Shown here: positions 1-5,556 of the stretch, in pieces
Position numbering within the stretch: the first letter of the stretch is position 1
How the letters are laid out: each line of letters opens with the position of its first letter
DNA from: Planctomycetaceae bacterium TMED10
Lineage (GTDB): Bacteria; Planctomycetota; Planctomycetia; Pirellulales; UBA7805
Length of the DNA: 7,873 bases
Assembly (NCBI GenBank): GCA_002168195.1
Contig: NHBP01000117.1
Coordinates: 1 to 7,873 of the forward strand
Direction of reading: 5' to 3'
The notes under the pieces: generated by a model
Told to the model about the DNA's origin: nothing
Databases searched by the model: none
What the model saw: only the letters and a program-made list of their open reading frames with translations
Program-made: the position numbers and the translations under genes

Positions 1-955
1 ATCGCGGTATGAATGCCAAACCCAAGAGGGCCAGAAAGATTGCAGCCGGTTCGGGGACGGTGGGAGGATCGGGCGGTTCAGTTGTTCCGAAAAAACCTTC
101 CGCGGTAAAACCGATAGCACTACGCTTTCCATTATCTTGCGCCCGGCTAATCACAAACGACTCTGCCGCAGTTAAGTCAAACGTGAATAGCGCCTCGCCC
201 ACGTCGAGATTTCCGTCCGTATTTAGATCGTTGCCAAAACCAGCCTCGGCCCAACCAAGAGAAAAATCAGCTGTCGATCCATCGGGCATAACGCCTGCGG
301 CAATTCCTTGTTGCAGTTGATTATGTGTATCAGTGAACGATCTCTGGAGGCTACCGGAGGGACCAAACATCTTGATATCGTAAATCTCGTTATAGTGAAG
401 TCGTTTAACCTCCATGGCGAGCGGATCGACAACATCAGGTTGCTGGTGCGGTGAAGTGAAAGACAATTCGACTGCTTCTGGGATCGCGTAGGAGGTGCCA
501 TGGTCAAAAAAATCAAATTTCAGTGCCACGTGGCCCGATCCGGTAATGGCGCTATACCAGTCTGCCTGCCCATTATTATGAATTGCAAAAGCGTTGTTTG
601 TTAAATCATCGGCTTCCTTGTACCAAAGTAAATCCATCGCATGTAGTGATACGCGATAATCAACGGTCTGCTGCACAATGCCATCGTAAATTTGTTCTAC
701 TGTTCCCTCTGAAAGCACCGTATTGAGCGCCATCGATTCGGTATATTGATTCACATAACTGCCGTTGCTTTGCATCGTACCGTTGTTCATTCCGACGCCG
801 CTTGACTGCGTCCAGCGGAGAAACGTCGTGGCCGAAGCGGGAGATGTAGCGGCAAGAGTCGATAGCAGAAGCACCAGGGAAGATACCGATCGCCACCCTA
901 TGCGACGCGGAGGCCCATGGAACGAGCCAAGGTTGTCTAGCTGGTTGCGGTACAC
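1..955 (-). CDS. PEP-CTERM sorting domain protein (3' end outside window)
   Basis: Secreted protein expected to be anchored or processed at the envelope by an exosortase. The frame is open from GTG 955-953 to the window edge (318 residues seen), with a stop (TAG) just upstream and an AGGGGA Shine-Dalgarno sequence ending six bases before the GTG. There is no in-frame ATG near the front, so ATG-only calling misses it. Residues 17-42 form a signal peptide: Arg-Arg, a hydrophobic run LVLLLSTLAA and an ASA cleavage site before Thr43. The middle (43-240) is a soluble domain I do not recognise. Residues 243-254 (DLNTDGNLDVGE) fit the 12-residue EF-hand calcium loop D-x-N-x-D-G-x-L-x-x-x-E. A Pro-rich linker (293-299) leads to VPEP at 300-303, a hydrophobic stretch and Pro-Arg at 317-318; the Arg-rich end and stop lie outside. 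The exosortase is not in the window. Confidence 0.9.
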   Translation of the reverse strand, partial: MYRNQLDNLGSFHGPPRRIGWRSVSSLVLLLSTLAATSPASATTFLRWTQSSGVGMNNGTMQSNGSYVNQYTESMALNTVLSEGTVEQIYDGIVQQTVDYRVSLHAMDLLWYKEADDLTNNAFAIHNNGQADWYSAITGSGHVALKFDFFDHGTSYAIPEAVELSFTSPHQQPDVVDPLAMEVKRLHYNEIYDIKMFGPSGSLQRSFTDTHNQLQQGIAAGVMPDGSTADFSLGWAEAGFGNDLNTDGNLDVGEALFTFDLTAAESFVISRAQDNGKRSAIGFTAEGFFGTTEPPDPPTVPEPAAIFLALLGLAFIPR

Positions 956-1059
956 GAACTTCCCCTAAAAAAGACTGGACCCCGCCAGTTTAATGGAAAT
1001 ACGTCGCGAAACAATGTTTTTGCGCAGCAAATTGAAGGTTTTTTTCGGTTAGTTTTCAT
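937..1059 (-). CDS. Possible 40-aa leader ORF ahead of the PEP-CTERM gene
   Basis: ATG 1059-1057 has a GGAG eight bases upstream and opens a 40-codon frame ending at TAG 939-937, overlapping the start of the PEP-CTERM gene by 19 bases. The product begins MKTNRKKPSICC, is basic at the N-terminus and contains three Cys. It matches no family I know. It could be a leader peptide that couples translation to the GTG at 955, or a chance frame. The Shine-Dalgarno sequence lies inside an inverted-repeat arm (1109-1116 with 1066-1073). Confidence 0.22.
   Translation of the reverse strand: MKTNRKKPSICCAKTLFRDVFPLNWRGPVFFRGSSCTATS
967..989 (-). terminator. Short hairpin plus T6, just before the PEP-CTERM start
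   Basis: Read on the minus strand, ACTGG (989-985) pairs with CCAGT (978-974) around a six-base loop and is followed, after one C, by six T (972-967). This has the form of an intrinsic terminator but the stem has only five pairs. It sits 12 bases before the GTG start, so it would either end transcripts arriving from the hydrolase side or act as an attenuator. The stem is weak. Confidence 0.3.
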
Positions 1060-1065
1060 GCGACT

Positions 1066-1116
1066 CACTCCGGCAATCCATATTTTATTCTTCCAACGTT
1101 ATTCCTGCCCGGAGTG
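1066..1116. repeat. 8-bp inverted repeat downstream of the hydrolase gene
   Basis: CACTCCGG at 1066-1073 is perfectly complementary to CCGGAGTG at 1109-1116, with two further pairs possible across a one-base bulge; the loop is about 35 bases. It begins eight bases after the hydrolase stop codon, where a 3' RNA structure is expected, but no T-run follows on the minus strand, so it is not a classical terminator. Confidence 0.4.
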
Positions 1117-1123
1117 GATGCGA

Positions 1124-2209
1124 TTACGGGCCAATCGCTTTTGCCGTGACATCAATGAACGTCGTTCCGCCATAGGGATTGAATGAAGTGGTTGCCGCCC
1201 CCTCGCTGAAATCGAGTCGGGTAAGGTCTACCTGATGCACATTCATGCTGTCCTGAGTCCGAAAGTAGTAATGCAAATTGTGCGGATCAATCACAGTGAT
1301 CCAGGACGTTTGCTGCGGACCTGAACTCACCCCTCGTCCTTCAAGGAACGGAACACCGGGTACGTAGTCAACGCTGTTAAGCAGATGGATCGCGGTATTG
1401 AGTGCAGTAGCCACATCTTTCACGTTGCCCAGTAAATCGCGCTGAATCGCAATCCGCAGAAAGCGTGACGGAGAACCCACAGAGCCGGGAAGACCACTTA
1501 GGAATTCTGGGTTGCGCTGCGGACTGCTTGAATCTAATTGCGGATAATTGCTCTTAAATTCAGAGAGATTACGTCGCTGCCATTCGATGCGCGGGGAGTT
1601 GGTCATCACGCGAAGATCCGAATTATCGGTGACGACAAGTTTTCCATCAATATACTCGACAACATACGAGACCCCCGTTTTGTCGGCCACTGACCAGTGC
1701 AACGGGAGCGGGATGCCGAGCGACGTCATGTGCTGTGAGACATGCACATTTTTCAGTGCCTCCACAGCCGACCTCGCTGAATCAAACTGCCCGAGAACCC
1801 ATGGCACCAAGTCCGCATTGGAAAGATTTTCAGTATCGACTACAGGCTCTGGATAAACCCCATCGTTTAGCCAAAGAGCCGCAATCGATACGCCCTCTTC
1901 ATTCATTCCTTCAGAAAAGATTGTGCCTTTTCCGTGCACTGGACCGAAGTATCCCAAGCGGTTGGTCCACGTCACCGGAGGGATGCGTGCGTCCGTCCTG
2001 CTGGTGTGCGGTTGACCCCGTGGTACCGTCATGAAATTAGTTTTCAAGGAACTCCCATCACTCTCGGTACCAAATTCAAGAGATCGTGCAATCACGTGCT
2101 CTCCGTCGTTTGTGGAAACAGCAAAATAGGTGCATGCGTTCCCTCGAAGAGGCATCAGCAGTGCAGAGCAAGCAATCATTGCTGTGCAATAAAACGAAGA
2201 CCTTCTCAC
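1124..2209 (-). CDS. Secreted linear-amide Ntn-hydrolase, choloylglycine hydrolase / penicillin V acylase family
   Basis: Predicted exported amidase of the choloylglycine hydrolase family, which cleaves linear C-N amide bonds (conjugated bile acids, penicillin V or acyl-homoserine lactones in known members); the substrate cannot be read here. The start is set at GTG 2209-2207 because GAGGAG lies seven bases upstream and the product (361 aa) then opens with a compact signal peptide, MRRSSFYC...RGNA, cut directly before Cys26. That Cys is the expected catalytic N-terminal nucleophile. Other active-site positions fit: Arg42 and Glu45 in ARSLEFG (Asp in many bile salt hydrolases), Asn103 in GMNEEGVS, Asn204 in VMTNSP, Arg248 in SPSRF. 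The frame stays open upstream to GTG 2305, which overlaps the stop of the preceding gene, but that start has no ribosome site and would bury the signal peptide. The preceding co-directional gene ends 92 bases away. Confidence 0.9.
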   Translation of the reverse strand: MRRSSFYCTAMIACSALLMPLRGNACTYFAVSTNDGEHVIARSLEFGTESDGSSLKTNFMTVPRGQPHTSRTDARIPPVTWTNRLGYFGPVHGKGTIFSEGMNEEGVSIAALWLNDGVYPEPVVDTENLSNADLVPWVLGQFDSARSAVEALKNVHVSQHMTSLGIPLPLHWSVADKTGVSYVVEYIDGKLVVTDNSDLRVMTNSPRIEWQRRNLSEFKSNYPQLDSSSPQRNPEFLSGLPGSVGSPSRFLRIAIQRDLLGNVKDVATALNTAIHLLNSVDYVPGVPFLEGRGVSSGPQQTSWITVIDPHNLHYYFRTQDSMNVHQVDLTRLDFSEGAATTSFNPYGGTTFIDVTAKAIGP

Positions 2210-2216
2210 AGATATT

Positions 2217-2222
2217 CTCCTC
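2217..2222 (-). promoter_or_regulatory. Ribosome binding site that fixes the hydrolase start
   Basis: The minus strand reads GAGGAG seven bases before GTG 2209. It is the best Shine-Dalgarno match in this gene's upstream region and decides between this start, ATG 2239 and GTG 2305. Confidence 0.7.
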
Positions 2223-2301
2223 AAGTGTATGAGTTGCATCCGATCAGGCCGACTAGCCCTTGTGAACGGACCAGGGGAACGATTTGAGTCTAATTCTTGA
2301 T

Positions 2302-2760
2302 TCACTTGACTGATTTGCTTTTTGCGAAATCATAGCCATCCGCTTGCAGATGGCGTTTGACGTTTGGGAGCATCGAAGATGGCAATCCGCAAGCGTGAAA
2401 AGCAACATCAAATCCTTCCCACGATTCGAGTGGTTCTTTATAGCGATTGCGCACCAGGTGCTCGACCAAATAATAATCGCGTTCCCCTTGCTGCCGTCTT
2501 TTTATCTCTTCAATTTTGCCCTTCACCCGCCTGGCGCAGCGGCGGAATTGTTTATCGTTCATTTCAATTCCATAATCGCGCAACACATAGAGCGCCGCAT
2601 TGGTATGGTTTTTTCCCGCGTCAACATTCCGCCAATATTCCTTGAATGCTTGGGTCAATGGATCGGGCCGCGTATCGGCGGGATTATGAGTTTGGTGCTT
2701 TAGGTTTGTTCGCTTTTTCATTTTTTCGTCTTTATGTTGATCGACGTGACCATCCAGCAT
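2302..2760 (-). CDS. Hypothetical basic protein, 152 aa
   Basis: I do not recognise the family. The product is strongly charged and basic, with no signal peptide or membrane segment, so a cytoplasmic and possibly nucleic-acid-binding role is conceivable but unproven. Residues 1-35 are polar and low in hydrophobics. Residues about 36-100 look helical, with an aromatic-rich start (FKEYWRNV) and a Lys/Arg-rich helix around RRVKGKIEEIKRRQQ. Residues about 100-145 carry aromatic and Leu positions (YYLVEHLV, LESWEGFDVAFHAC) that suggest a folded core. A stop codon lies two codons before ATG 2760; neither that ATG nor the internal ATG at 2721 (MKKRTNLK) has a good ribosome site, so the start is uncertain. 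It precedes the hydrolase gene on the same strand, ending 92 bases before its preferred start, and is divergent from the CorA gene. Confidence 0.6.
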   Translation of the reverse strand: MLDGHVDQHKDEKMKKRTNLKHQTHNPADTRPDPLTQAFKEYWRNVDAGKNHTNAALYVLRDYGIEMNDKQFRRCARRVKGKIEEIKRRQQGERDYYLVEHLVRNRYKEPLESWEGFDVAFHACGLPSSMLPNVKRHLQADGYDFAKSKSVK

Positions 2761-2997
2761 ACGAGGTCAAAAGACGGCTTGCCAGACCGTAGAAGAGGGC
2801 CTGCTTTGTTTTAAACGAAACTTTCCCCTGGGATAAAATATCTGGCATCGTATCCACCATGCGAATCTTATAAAATTAAGCTGCTCTTTTGAACACTTTT
2901 ATCGTTTCGATGCGACTGGTTATTTCGACTGCCACTTCGGTATCGTTCGAACTGCAATCTGAGTCGGGTTTCTCCCGGAAGGAACAGTTAGGAAAAA
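2761..2997. other. Divergent intergenic region between the hypothetical gene and corA
   Basis: This 237-base AT-richer spacer must hold promoters for both directions. It contains TATAAAAT at 2869-2876 and GATAAAATATC at 2832-2842 as possible -10 material, but I find no convincingly spaced -35 partner. A small hairpin (CGGG 2965-2968 with CCCG 2974-2977) lies just ahead of the CorA ribosome site. No gene or known riboswitch fold is recognisable. Confidence 0.3.
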
Positions 2998-3963
2998 ATG
3001 GAAATCAGAGCTTACGAGATCACGGCCGAACGGCACCTAAAACCCCTGAACACGGAACTCATCGACGACTCCTGGGATGCGGACAAAGTCTGCCGCTGGA
3101 TTGACGTCAGCAATATTAATTCTGAGGAGATCGAGAACCTATTGGATCGACTGAACATCGACGTTCCCTCCCGGGTCAGAGAGGCCATTCGCCATGCCCA
3201 GGAACGACCACTGGTGATTCCTTTGGAAAAGGTTCTTTTCGTATCGATGCCCGTGTTTGTCCGGGCGGGTGTCTCGGCTTACCTGAGCACTCTCTGCGCT
3301 GCGACGACGATTATTACGATCCAACACAGTCCCGAACCGTTACTCGAAGAAGTCGCGGAGCGGTGCCAGTCAGACCGGCACCTTCCGGAAGCGAACCCGG
3401 TCGCGGTCCTGTGTCATGTCATGGACGCGGGTTTAAAGCGAATCGTTCCCCTCTTGCTCGAGTTGCGGGCAAATATCGCATCATTCACGGAAGATCTGAG
3501 TTTAAAGTCCGAACCGGACACCGCTCAAGAATTCCTCGAACTCAAAAACAGGATCAACACGATCGAAATGATCTTCGAGGATCAAACCTATTGCCTGAGC
3601 GAGATTGCGGAGCATCAGTCTGATACGTTGAAACTCGAAAATGTTTACAAACTTATCGAGGCTCTACGCAGCGATCTTCAGATGGGATTTGCCACCATCG
3701 GAAGAATGAAAGATCGCGTGCGCGATCTATATCAACATCATCTTCAGGCGACCGAAGAGACCACAAATAAACGACTAAAGGTTTTGACGATTCTATCGGC
3801 AATCTATCTTCCTGCGACGTTGATCGCCGGGATATATGGAATGAATTTCGAACACATACCCATCGTCGGCATTGAAAACGGCTACCTGATCGTCATGCTA
3901 ATCATGGCCGTCGTCGTCGTGGGGCAGCTGTGGTATTTCTACCTTCGCGGCTGGTTCAAATAA
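2998..3963 (+). CDS. corA: CorA-family divalent metal ion channel
   Basis: Inner-membrane Mg2+ (or Co2+/Ni2+) channel of the CorA superfamily, active as a pentamer. The 321-aa length matches the family. The N-terminal about 255 residues are the soluble, helix-rich cytoplasmic funnel, including the long charged helix around residues 160-255. Two membrane helices close the protein: about 262-280 (ILSAIYLPATLIAGIY) and about 296-316. The diagnostic YGMN signature is at residues 280-283, followed by the short periplasmic loop FEHIPIVGIENG with two Glu. The C-terminus ends in RGWFK, a short basic cytosolic tail like the family's. ATG 2998 is preceded by AGGA four bases upstream. It is the only convincing plus-strand gene and converges on the His-rich protein gene. 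CorA and the Zn-exporting ZntB share this fold; the substrate is not proven by sequence. Confidence 0.95.
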   Translation: MEIRAYEITAERHLKPLNTELIDDSWDADKVCRWIDVSNINSEEIENLLDRLNIDVPSRVREAIRHAQERPLVIPLEKVLFVSMPVFVRAGVSAYLSTLCAATTIITIQHSPEPLLEEVAERCQSDRHLPEANPVAVLCHVMDAGLKRIVPLLLELRANIASFTEDLSLKSEPDTAQEFLELKNRINTIEMIFEDQTYCLSEIAEHQSDTLKLENVYKLIEALRSDLQMGFATIGRMKDRVRDLYQHHLQATEETTNKRLKVLTILSAIYLPATLIAGIYGMNFEHIPIVGIENGYLIVMLIMAVVVVGQLWYFYLRGWFK

Positions 3964-4096
3964 ACACGACCGGTTGCGGGGGTCTCAAGCGCCGGATCTG
4001 TATGAACCCACTGTCCATCGGGCGCTCGGATGCACGGGCGATAGGACAGATGCTATTGCAATGAATATTCCTGACGCGGGATAACACGGCATTTGA

Positions 4097-4159
4097 CCAT
4101 CTACGCGGCATCATCGCCGGTCACAGTAACGCTGAAGTAAGCGCTACCGATTACGGGAC
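4097..4159 (-). pseudogene. Decayed orphan PEP-CTERM tail (copy A)
   Basis: Read on the minus strand, this non-coding stretch gives VP*S, then VALTSALL*PAMM, then PRRW. Aligned without gaps to the intact tail at the left edge (VPEP, 13 hydrophobic residues, PR), each disagreement at the signature can be explained by one base: GAA to TAA, CCG to TCG, GGA to TGA. It is in the reading frame of the His-rich protein gene, whose TAG is 30 bases upstream, so there is no room for a gene body. It is most simply a dead tail; a chance match is unlikely but not excluded. Confidence 0.6.
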
Positions 4160-4189
4160 AGAACCAGTCGACTCGATTGCCGAAATCAT

Positions 4190-4534
4190 CTAGTTCGTAT
4201 GCAGCGGTCCATGATCGTCGCAATGGCCATTATGCGGATGATGGAGATGCCCATCCACTAAATAATCCACGTGATCGCCGTGTGGCACTGCTTGATGCCC
4301 ACAATCAGGACCATGCTGATGGGCCGATTCATGCGCACCGCAGTTGTGTGTGGGAGTGCAGGAGTCTGGATTTGTATCAGTGACCTCAATGCGATGCTCT
4401 TCTACCTGACCATCCTCGCGCTGATGATGCAGATGGCCATCGTGGAGGTAATCCGTATGGCCATCATGCTCAACCGGAGTGTGTCCACAGTCGGGTCCAT
4501 GTTGGTGTTCGTGATTATCGTGCAAATGTGACAT
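4190..4534 (-). CDS. His-rich metal-binding protein with an internal duplication
   Basis: Small cytoplasmic protein of 114 residues, 27 of them His and 5 Cys, without signal peptide or membrane segment. Residues 10-37 and 72-99 are copies of one 28-residue unit, HQHGPDCGH...H..H.DYL.DGHLHH, identical at 21 of 28 positions, joined by a Glu/Thr-rich linker holding Cys59 and Cys65. The His and Cys spacing strongly suggests binding or storage of Zn, Ni or Co. The DYLxDGHLHH motif recurs in small His-rich proteins of other bacteria; I know of no assigned biochemical role. ATG 4534 has AGGGAG eight bases upstream. The gene converges with corA, which fits a metal-homeostasis theme without proving co-function. 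Its N-terminus MSHLHDNHEH already starts the His-rich part. Confidence 0.85.
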   Translation of the reverse strand: MSHLHDNHEHQHGPDCGHTPVEHDGHTDYLHDGHLHHQREDGQVEEHRIEVTDTNPDSCTPTHNCGAHESAHQHGPDCGHQAVPHGDHVDYLVDGHLHHPHNGHCDDHGPLHTN

Positions 4535-4714
4535 GGTTCGATCTCCCTGATTGGTTTCGCGTGTTAGATGTGCAACATCCCTGTTTCACAAGTCGCACTC
4601 TTTCCGGGACAGTTATAGCAACCTAGGGCCTTTAGGGACAGACAATTTATCAGCCATCAGAATTCGCGCTAAAATCACGTTGATTAATCGGATTTGCGGT
4701 CATATCGCAAACGC
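4535..4714. other. Upstream region of the His-rich gene
   Basis: No gene is seen. On the minus strand TATAAC (plus 4612-4617) lies about 80 bases before the His-rich start and could be a -10 element, with no clear -35. Next to it is the imperfect palindrome CCTAGGGCCTTTAGG (4622-4636), a possible regulator site such as a metal-responsive operator. Both readings are weak. Confidence 0.25.
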
Positions 4715-4786
4715 CTACCACCATCATCTTTACGGCACAAGCGGCAGACCCACGAGTGCCCACCCCATCGCTGCCGGTCAGGAAAT
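4715..4786 (-). pseudogene. Decayed orphan PEP-CTERM tail (copy B)
   Basis: The minus strand reads IS*P, then AAMGWALVGLPLV, then P*R*WW*. The 13-residue hydrophobic block matches the intact left-edge tail in length and in many bases (CCGGC.GC.AT, TGGGT.TG). The end, TAA AGA TGA TGG TGG TAG, is what an R-R-R-R-R-stop would become mainly by C-to-T and G-to-A transitions. It begins 12 bases after the TAG of the MORN-repeat lipoprotein and is in its frame. Nothing but the tail fits in that space. It cannot be translated as an anchor because of three internal stops. Confidence 0.6.
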
Positions 4787-4798
4787 GGGTTGCGACCG

Positions 4799-5173
4799 CT
4801 AAAGATTTTTGCTGCTTATGAATTCGCCGTCCTGAAACGTCCACTCATTCGTTTTCTTACCGTCTTCCCGCCATTTCGTATCAAGGCCGTCTTTCTCACC
4901 GTTTTTGTAATGAATTTCGGAAGACTTCTGACCGTTCTTATACCAGGACGTACACACACCATTTAATTTGCCAGCCGTGTATTGCCACTCATTTAACTTC
5001 GTACCATCTTCGCGCCAGTAAATAGAAATGCCATCTTTCTTGCCGTTCTTGTAGTGGGTCTCTGATTTCAATTGACCGGTTTTATAATATTCAACTTCTC
5101 TTCCGTCCTGCACGCCACATCCGGCGGCCACAACAACGAGAAACGTCAGCACCGTTTTTTTCCACTTCTTCAT
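4799..5173 (-). CDS. Lipoprotein with four MORN_2 (YwqK-type) repeats
   Basis: Predicted envelope lipoprotein of 124 residues. MKKWKKTVLTFLVVVAAGC is a lipoprotein signal peptide with lipobox AAGC and lipidated Cys19. The mature part is almost entirely four repeats of exactly 24 residues, each with an aromatic-x-x-x-G turn (Gly33, 57, 81, 105) and a second G (Gly44, 68, 92, 116); the pattern Y/W..xG..k.E..y.nGk.dG is that of MORN_2 repeats, annotated in databases as YwqK-family antitoxins. No partner toxin is adjacent, so that label should not be read as function. Repeats 1 and 3 (YKxGQxKSExHYKNGxKDG) and 2 and 4 (WREDGxKxNEW) resemble each other most, suggesting duplication of a pair. The start is ATG 5173 because GGAAGG lies seven bases upstream and the signal peptide starts there; the frame stays open upstream to 5257. 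Confidence 0.85.
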   Translation of the reverse strand: MKKWKKTVLTFLVVVAAGCGVQDGREVEYYKTGQLKSETHYKNGKKDGISIYWREDGTKLNEWQYTAGKLNGVCTSWYKNGQKSSEIHYKNGEKDGLDTKWREDGKKTNEWTFQDGEFISSKNL

Positions 5174-5203
5174 CGAACTGCCTTCCGTGTTTTTGACCCT
5201 TTT

Positions 5204-5233
5204 AGGATACGGTGAAAAAACAGTGTTTGCCAG
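5204..5233 (-). promoter_or_regulatory. Weak promoter candidate for the MORN lipoprotein
   Basis: The minus strand has CTGGCA (5233-5228) and TATCCT (5209-5204) separated by 18 bases, each four of six to the sigma-70 consensus, about 30 bases before the start codon. The position is sensible but the match is poor. Confidence 0.25.
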
Positions 5234-5241
5234 ACCTAACC

Positions 5242-5258
5242 GGTGATGAGAAATCACC
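5242..5258. repeat. 6-bp perfect hairpin upstream of the lipoprotein
   Basis: GGTGAT (5242-5247) is complementary to ATCACC (5253-5258) around a five-base loop. It lies between PEP-CTERM remnant C and the lipoprotein promoter candidate. It could be a residual 3' hairpin of the remnant or an operator. No T-run follows directly on either strand. Confidence 0.4.
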
Positions 5259-5270
5259 AGAAAGCGCCAA

Positions 5271-5345
5271 CCGTGATCGCCTACGCGGCAGCAGCGCCGG
5301 ACCCAACACGACTAAACGTATTGCTGCGGAAATTGTGGGATTACG
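5271..5345 (-). pseudogene. Decayed PEP-CTERM tail (copy C)
   Basis: The minus strand reads PTIS, then AAIRLVVLGPALL, then PRRRSR. The 13-residue hydrophobic block and Arg cluster match the intact tail; the VPEP box itself has decayed and the stop after the Arg run is lost, the frame reading on for about 24 codons. A TAA closes the frame two codons before PTIS. The 30-codon ORF at 5385-5477 lies upstream in the same frame and encodes a signal-peptide-like sequence, so the pair looks like a PEP-CTERM gene whose middle has been deleted. Confidence 0.6.
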
Positions 5346-5384
5346 TTAAGGTAAAAAACCGACTGGCATGACGTTGACACTCCT

Positions 5385-5477
5385 TTAAGCACCCACCACA
5401 CTAAGGGCCAACAAAATGGGCCAACAAAAGGGGCCAACCACAGTCGCACACACGCGCGGATCGCTATCGAAACGCAT
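5385..5477 (-). CDS. 30-aa signal-peptide-like ORF, possibly the 5' end of a deleted PEP-CTERM gene
   Basis: ATG 5477 has a very good ribosome site, GGGAGG seven bases upstream. The short product starts MRFDSDPRV and continues with a hydrophobic run CWPILLALSVVGA before TAA 5387-5385. It could be a small membrane protein. However, it has the look of a signal peptide, and the same frame reaches PEP-CTERM remnant C about 40 bases downstream, so I favour the surviving front of a broken PEP-CTERM gene. The hydrophobic part is written in a 13-base tandem repeat that does not keep codon phase, which argues against selection on the protein. Confidence 0.35.
   Translation of the reverse strand: MRFDSDPRVCATVVGPFCWPILLALSVVGA
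5405..5443 (+). repeat. 13-bp tandem repeat, three units
   Basis: GGGCCAAC occurs at 5405-5412, 5418-5425 and 5431-5438, an exact 13-base period; the first two units continue with AAAA, the third diverges. The shared GGCCAA is complementary to TTGGCC (5539-5544) in the terminator downstream. Confidence 0.7.
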
Positions 5478-5479
5478 AG

Positions 5480-5507
5480 CGTAACCTCCCATTGAATTTA
5501 GGTTACG
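5480..5507. promoter_or_regulatory. 7-bp inverted repeat overlapping a ribosome binding site
   Basis: CGTAACC (5480-5486) pairs with GGTTACG (5501-5507) across 14 bases. In minus-strand RNA the arm contains the last two bases of the GGGAGG (5490-5485) that serves the 30-codon ORF, so folding could hide that ribosome site. On the plus strand it is part of the candidate small RNA. Confidence 0.4.
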
Positions 5508-5516
5508 TTGTGAATA

Positions 5517-5556
5517 GGGCGGTCAGGAGATCCACCTCTTGGCCGCTCGTTTTTTT
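5517..5556 (+). terminator. Strong intrinsic terminator facing the 3' end of uup
   Basis: GCGGTCAGGAG (5519-5529) pairs with CTCTTGGCCGC (5536-5546) over 11 positions including two G-T wobbles, loop ATCCAC, extendable by two pairs, followed by T7 (5550-5556). Only the plus strand has the T-run, so it stops transcripts entering uup in antisense. No plus-strand protein gene lies upstream of it until corA, more than 1.5 kb away. Confidence 0.8.

Noticed and set aside
223..516. Minus-strand 97-codon frame
   Set aside because: It lies in another frame inside the PEP-CTERM gene and has neither a ribosome site nor domain features.
660..896. Minus-strand 78-codon frame
   Set aside because: Out-of-frame shadow of the PEP-CTERM gene's 5' half.
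1090..1126. Possible tail after the hydrolase stop, sharing CCCGTAATCG with copy A
   Set aside because: The following frame is not hydrophobic and has no Arg cluster; a shared 10-mer is expected by chance in this length.
2303..2305. GTG overlapping the stop of the hypothetical gene as the hydrolase start (translational coupling)
   Set aside because: No ribosome site, and it places 32 polar residues before the signal peptide; GTG 2209 is much better supported.
4001..4050. Possible plus-strand PEP-CTERM tail after corA (YEPTVHRALGC)
   Set aside because: Only E-P and a few residues fit; there is no hydrophobic block and no Pro-Arg end.
4799..5173. YwqK-type label read as a toxin-antitoxin module
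   Set aside because: No adjacent toxin gene; the protein is a repeat lipoprotein and the database label is not evidence of that role.
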